DNA of 64,000 nt from Prosapia bicincta. Taxonomy: Eukaryota; Arthropoda; Insecta; Hemiptera; Cercopidae. Under the pieces are notes generated by a model. The model was not told where the DNA came from. It saw only the letters and a list, made by a program, of their open reading frames with translations, and ran no database searches. The DNA lies in the NCBI GenBank assembly GCA_036971475.1, contig JBAIZL010000001.1, forward strand, positions 76,282,271 to 76,346,270, in the 5' to 3' direction. Position numbers and translations under genes: made by a program. Positions 58,685 through 64,000 of the stretch are shown piece after piece (the stretch's first letter is position 1; every line of letters begins with the position of its first letter).

Positions 58685-58876
58685 ATTAATCACTTAAACA
58701 ATAGTTTATGACTATCCGAACTTTCACTTAGTAAATTTGTTGAAACTTCTCATAAGTGAGAAGACACTGATGAATATCGGCACATAGCGATCGAAAACGT
58801 TCTGTCGCAGTAAGTTTTAATAAATTTACTAAATTTAAAGTTCGGATAGTCATAAACTATTGTTTAAGTGATTAAT
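58685..58876. repeat. Foldback with 39-bp perfect arms around a hammerhead-like motif
   Basis: 58685-58723 and 58838-58876 are exact reverse complements (ending in gactatccgaactt and aagttcggatagtc); partial complementarity continues inwards. The loop of about 115 bases holds the hammerhead-like motif. Unlike the other foldbacks it is not flanked by (TA)n. Confidence 0.8.
58763..58806 (+). ncRNA. Hammerhead-like ribozyme inside foldback
   Basis: Stem I GACA (58763-58766) pairs perfectly with UGUC (58803-58806). Core CTGATGA 58767-58773. Stem II AUCG/CGAU, with two extra bases on one side and one on the other. GAAA 58793-58796, palindromic stem III AACGUU, cleavage triplet UUC (after 58802). 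All core bases are intact; the imperfect base of stem II is the weak point. Confidence 0.6.
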
Positions 58877-59189
58877 TTAAAAAATGGCAAAAATTGTATC
58901 CTTAAAAACAAATGGGGCTTATTATAGTGGGTAAATATAATAGATGTACTATATCGATTATCGAACCCGTTTAGAGCCATGCTATCCAGCTCCACTGCAC
59001 TATACATACATCAGGAGGCACTGTATCCTTGATATTAAGTTGAAAGGGGGAGTTTTAAATACTGCGTTTACCTAATTGTCCTTTGAACTCCTGTCTAATT
59101 TATTTGACAGAATAGCGTCCACGATACATCGGTAAACATTATAACAGTTCACTCTAAATCTCATTACACACTACTTTATCAAATAGTTA

Positions 59190-59530
59190 TGCTCAAATTA
59201 TAAACAGATATAAACAGTATTTTTCTCCTTTCCGTTTACTGTGAAATATTTCTACAGTAGCCTTCAGTTATATAATAACATGTTTCTATTTGTTCTCTGT
59301 AAACCATTTCTATAATTCTATTTTAGCAATAAGTAAGGGTTTAGAAGCTCATTTCAAGACTTTGACAAAATCTCCATGTACCACTTTGAAGCCTTGCATT
59401 TGATGGCTATTATACTACTACTTAGTCACCACCATTCATCATTTCATATTTCAAAACTACTGTAGGTATTTGTGGCTTTAGACGTTGCAGGCCATGGGCG
59501 ATTCATTTATTGCTATCCATGTAGAAGAGG
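59190..59530 (+). repeat. Dispersed repeat, partial copy (middle copy)
   Basis: Matches about 56395-56700 and 63260-63470: tgaaatatttctacagtagc, ttcaagactttgacaaaa, actgtaggtatttgtggctt and catgggcgat. Both ends stop abruptly relative to the longer copies. Confidence 0.7.
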
Positions 59531-60678
59531 TTTTTCTATTTTAAATATGAAACTATATTTTCTTTAATTTACCACAATGTCGAAATCTACCACAAACAAT
59601 TTAAAACATTTATTAATTTCCATTTAATTTCCAGTACAAAACAATTTATACTTTCCCGCTCTGATTTACCCTTTATATGTACTCTAACCATTCTATCCTT
59701 AACAAAGTGTAATAAATACATAGATTACTGCATTTTATAACTTCGAAAAAATATTTATAAAAACAATTACATATTCTTAATTTGGTTTCCATAGAAACGA
59801 ATGTAATAAATTTTACGCAACTTAAAAAAAAAACAAAAAATAAGTTTTATTTCATTAAATTCAATACATAAAAATAATAAATATATTACAATTAATACAG
59901 ATATTACAATGATTTCTTATATTACAATTTGTATGCAAATATTTTTGTGTTCTGGCTGATGGCCCACTCAAAAGCTGGTTCAGTTGGAAAAAATTAATGT
60001 TATTGTTTGAGATACAGGCCGCTATTAAAGCTAAATAGCAGCTATTATTATAATACAATATAATGTATAATACAATATATTATTATAATATATTATAATG
60101 AAAATATATAATATTATAATAATAGTGCCTGAAAGCTGGCATGAAACAGTACACGAGTGTTTCGCACCCATGTACTGAAACTTCCCCTAACTAATGTGAA
60201 CAGATGTAAAAAAAAAATTAAACTGAAACAGCAGATAGTGTGTGCTTGTGTTTTAACGAAGTGCGGTATCATAGCTTAATTGCGGCTTACGAGTGACCTC
60301 GCGAGCTATAATGCCCCCTCAACGTCCGAGCATTATTGTGTCTTTGGTGTCGGTGTGTGTGTGTAAGTTCCTAAGCGTGTAAGCCATCAGCCAGCTACTC
60401 CATCTAATAGTAACGTGATTAGAAAGAGTAGGGTGTTGCCTTCTAAAGTTGGCGGGTTTGTGGCTTCAGAATGCTCAACATAAAGTAGGGCCTGAAAATA
60501 CGTTAGGGAGAACGGTATTGTTGCTTACCATAGAAATTAAACCCTATTGTTGTTAAATTTTTCATTATTTAAAATGAATGAAATTTTTTAATTTGTAAAA
60601 CACTTTTATTAACTTAAAATACCGTCAGTTCTAACGTGTTATTTTTGTTGATAGATGTTTAATTTTTATCTTCCTTTA
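59531..60678. other. AT-rich region without a supported gene
   Basis: Contains a taatataatat-rich patch at 60045-60125. No gene or RNA recognised. Confidence 0.45.
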
Positions 60679-62566
60679 TCAGTTTTGTTTATTGACATTA
60701 TTTTGAATAAATCCGATATGCCAGTTCAAACAAATTTTAGAGAATTTGATTTGTTTCTTACTTGAAATATTGGGTGTGTGGCGGTATATTCCCACTCTAC
60801 TGGCGGCATTTTGTGCAGTTTTCAAACGGTATGACGGGGATAGATTTATGACAGTGGATTGGGGTGAGGTCTCGGTGACTTGTGTCATGTACTGGAAAAG
60901 GCTATTGGCTTTAAAGTGTGTGTGATCGTTTAATTCATTTTCTCTCTCTGTTACGTAGTGTTTGTAGATTTCATATTTGTCTAAGGTTGTTAGTTTTTTA
61001 CTCTGTTTTAATGTGTGTAGAACATTTAAATTAGCGTGTATGTCGGTATGTGTGTGATGGGTGTTTTTTAGGTGTGTTGTGTAGCTGGATTTAGGGTTTG
61101 TTTGTTTTGTTTCGGTAATGTGTTCATCGAAGCGTGTATAGAATGACTTGTCAGTTTGACCGATGTAATATTTGGGACAATCGTTGCAAGTTAATTTGTA
61201 AATACCTGAGAGTTTCTATATGTCAGTTTCTTTTTGAAAAGTTTGTATATGTTTTCTTAGAGTGTTTATGTTTTGTAGGATATTTGGTAATGGAGTTTTT
61301 TGAATTTGAAGGCTATTTTGTGTGTGTTTTTGTTTTGGTAGGTGAGGGATATGTATTTGTTGTTTTTTGTATGGTGTGTTTGTGTGGCTGTTTGATGGTG
61401 TTTATGTCTGATTTTCCTGATGTTATCTATGAGTGTGTGTTGGTAGCCGTTTTGTTGAGCGATGTATTTTATGGTATTAAGTTCTTCGTCGTAGTCTTTC
61501 TGTAGCATTGGTATATTTATTAGGCGGTGTAACATATGATTAAATGCAGTGGTATGATCATATCTGTAGTTGTTGGTTTTCTGTATATTTTGAAATGATG
61601 TCTAGTATTGTGTTTGGTGATAGTAAGACCTAGAAAGTTTATTTTATTGTTTTCTTCTATTTCGAGGGTAAATGTGAGGTTTTGGTGTATGGTATTAATG
61701 TAATTATGTAGTTGTTTGATTTGCGGTTTGTTGCCATTGTATAATATTAAAATGTCATCTACATATCTATTGTAATAAATTATTTTATGTGTGTGATTAT
61801 TGTTTTGTAGAATGTATTGTTGTTCGATGTGGTGTAGGAATATTTCTGCTAGGATGCCTGAGATAGGGGAACCCATTGGGAGGCCATCTATCTGTGTGTA
61901 GTATTTGTGTTGGTATGTGAAGTAGTTTTTTTTTGATGTGATGAGTTTGGTGAGTGTGATTATTTCATGTGTGAGTTTATGTCGCGTGTTGTTTGCTGTG
62001 AGCATATTTTGTAGTATGTTCAGTGTTTGTTCTATTGGCACATTAGTGTAAAGGTTTTTTATGTCGAATGAGGCAATGGTGGAGTTGTGTGGTATGTGGA
62101 TGTCTTGTATTTTGTGTATGAGGTCTATGTTATTGTGTATGGATATGTGATTGTGAAAATTTATGATGTCTCTGATAGGTTTGTTTATGTATTTGGCTAA
62201 TTTATGTGATGGTGCATGTGTGTGATTGATTTCTGGACGGATGGGTGTGTTTTCCTTGTGGATTTTAGGTAATGCATTTAATATGGGTGCTTGGGGTTTT
62301 ATTTGTTTGTAATATTTCTTTTGTTCACTTTTCATGATTTCGGTGCATTTGTTTAGAAGATTTTTAACTTCTGTTGGGAATTTAGGTGTGGGGTCTGATC
62401 GGAGTTCGGTTATTTTGTTTTCAGTAATGAAACTGTTGACTTTCTTGTCGATGTCTTGTTGGTGCATAATTACGATGGAGTTACCTTTGTCTGCTTTTAA
62501 GAAATTTAGGTTATGTTTATCGCGTTTTTGTATAATTGATTTAAGAATTGAATGTTCATTAATCAA
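60679..62566 (-). pseudogene. Penelope-like element: reverse transcriptase plus GIY-YIG endonuclease, frameshifted
   Basis: The RT frame (62566-61520) lacks its N-terminus and an ATG. It has LNALPKIHKENTPIRPEI, SFDIKNLYTNVP (motif A), GLPMGSPISG (motif B), YNRYVDDILIL (motif C, catalytic YVDD intact) and INFLGLTI. A frameshift near 61556 moves reading to a frame with TAFNHMLHRL and IKYIAQQNGY; a second near 61265 and a stop (TAG 61218-61216) precede the GIY-YIG domain: SGIYKLTCNDCPKYYIGQT, TRFDEHITE, and DKYEIYKHY with the catalytic-type Glu. The last part runs on to the stop at 60679. PLEs are endonuclease-bearing retroelements distinct from LINEs and LTR elements. This copy is AT-poor on its coding strand in third positions and very Asn/His/Ile-rich, unlike the PLE at 28 kb, so it is another family. 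Confidence 0.85.
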
Positions 62567-62629
62567 GATGTTAAATTAAGAAACTTCAATTAAAGTTAAC
62601 CTATAAGATTTAAATCACTATATGATTTG

Positions 62630-64000
62630 TGTTTAATATCTTCATACGGTTTAATATGATTTACAAAAAGTATACAATTGTAACAGATGTTTAAAAATGT
62701 ATGAAATTACTGATTGCATGTATTTAAAAGCTTAGAGCCTCTTTTCTCGAACAGTTTCACTTTCGATTCAAGCAACAAAATCATCATTATAACCTGTTTA
62801 ACCCAGATCTTCAAGTTGCACGTTTAAAATCTTGTGATAAAACTAACTTCGCTATCTTTTTTCATAAGCTGGGGATGACTCTCGACATACCGTAGTATTA
62901 GTACACTCACAGCAACTCAAAACTCTACCTAAATCCCGTGGTAAAATAAACACAGAATCTTACTGTTACGTGGTCCGCAATCATTATAAATTTGTTGAAC
63001 CTAATTTTGACATTTTGACCTTATCCTAAACGTGAAAACGATGATAGGCCAAACGGATTTCGCTAACTTAGAAACAGATCCACTAAAATCTATTTGTATT
63101 GTTTTATTATTTAAATGTCTTCACCGATTAATATAAAATAATATGTATAATTTAATTTTAGGAAACCCTTTGAAAATCTATTACCCTATTTAAATTACAC
63201 TTCATGATTTCTTTGTTTTTCTACAACTCACAATATGACAAGTTTCAGTTTTATCTGAGAAGGACGTATACATATAAGCAGTATTTTTCTCTTTTTCGTT
63301 ACTTTGAAATATTTATACAGCAGCCTTGGTTCTGTAAGGAGGGGCTCAGTAAAGCGGTATTATACTTAGTTGCCACAATTCATCCTTTAACATGTGAAAA
63401 ATACTGTAGGCATTTGTGGCTCTAGACTTTGCGGATCAATGGGCGATTCATTTTTGCTGTCTAGTGCTGGAGATTTAATTGGAAAAGAATGATAAAGTTA
63501 CTCAATGCTGCTTCGGGATTTTTGGTATATGTTCTTGAAATTATTTTACTATTTACCTAAACTGTTACATGTTCATGTTATAATGGGGTATTTATAAGTT
63601 GTTGTTTCTTATAGAAAGGTTTTAAAATAAAAACTCCTTGAAAACGAAGTGAAGCAATATGGAAAATAAACAACCAACTATAAATACATCTTTTAGTATG
63701 AAATTACATTCAATATATTACATAGATAGTTCAGCTCATGTAACATAATGTCACGGTTCCCGGCGGCGTGGAGATACTGTTGGCAAATTGTTAGAGTTAG
63801 TTCGGTCTTTTCATATATAAACTTAAAATATTTATCTATATTTTGATGACCTAAACTAAAATCTATTATATAGAGCATTGCTTTATTTTAATTTGTATTG
63901 ACTATGGCCTAACCTTGCGACGTTAAACCTAAATCCATAATTGTTGGGTTCGCAATATTATATTGAAGAGAAGTATGACCATGAGTTTTTACAAATATGT
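62630..64000 (+). repeat. Dispersed ~1.6-kb repeat, copy 2, cut by window end
   Basis: Colinear with 55720-57330 over its whole visible length with many small indels. It begins just outside the PLE at 60679-62566 and leaves the window on the right. Confidence 0.75.

Noticed and set aside
61134..61505. 123-codon plus frame rich in Phe, Val and Cys
   Set aside because: Antisense of the PLE endonuclease region on the minus strand.

Overview
The window looks like repeat-dense, AT-rich eukaryotic nuclear DNA, most probably from an arthropod. It holds eukaryotic retroelements, a Polinton/Maverick-type DNA transposon with introns, hammerhead-ribozyme-like motifs, long (TA)n/(TG)n microsatellites and several satellite arrays. 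I found no convincing host gene, rRNA, tRNA or CRISPR.

Layout. 1-3822: 3' part of a non-LTR (LINE) retrotransposon with the end of ORF1, an endonuclease/RT/RNase H ORF2 broken by one frameshift in a G run, and a poly(A) tail. 3.9-9.5 kb: (TA)n tracts enclosing foldback sequences, hammerhead-like ribozymes and a decayed Penelope-like element (PLE). 10.2-14.9, 16.0-19.9 and 21.7-26.85 kb: three unrelated satellites with higher-order structure. 27.8-29.1 kb: a dead PLE between two (TA)n tracts. 30059-42708: a complete Polinton-like element. 42.8-43.0 kb: a near-perfect foldback. 44.2-45.1 kb: PLE remnant with inverted ribozyme-bearing ends. 45.2-46.2 kb: a 45-bp minisatellite open in several frames. 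50.65-52.35 kb: an ~88-bp satellite. 55.7-57.3, 59.2-59.5 and 62.6-64.0 kb: copies of one dispersed repeat. 60.7-62.6 kb: another broken PLE with RT and GIY-YIG domains.

The most interesting object is the 12,650-bp Polinton-like element. It has >1 kb terminal inverted repeats starting AG and ending CT, and a 6-bp target duplication (attaag). It carries an intact 1248-aa protein-primed-type DNA polymerase B with an OTU-like N-terminal protease domain and a Vsr-like endonuclease insert. I see no integrase, packaging ATPase, capsid or capsid-maturation protease gene. A compact second transcription unit encodes a 98-aa OB-like protein, a SOCS-box-like protein and a C-terminal RING protein. The last two overlap and appear to be made by splicing: the RING start codon lies inside the end of the SOCS-box ORF, and the SOCS-box ORF obtains an ATG only across a splice junction. 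OTU, SOCS box and RING are all ubiquitin-system modules, so the element seems to combine DNA replication with manipulation of host ubiquitin. This functional reading is inference.

The second theme is a family of hammerhead-like ribozymes in PLE-type terminal repeats. Six copies keep the core, a palindromic stem III and a paired stem I whose sequence differs between families; two more are degenerate. Several PLE pieces and foldbacks are bracketed by (TA)n.
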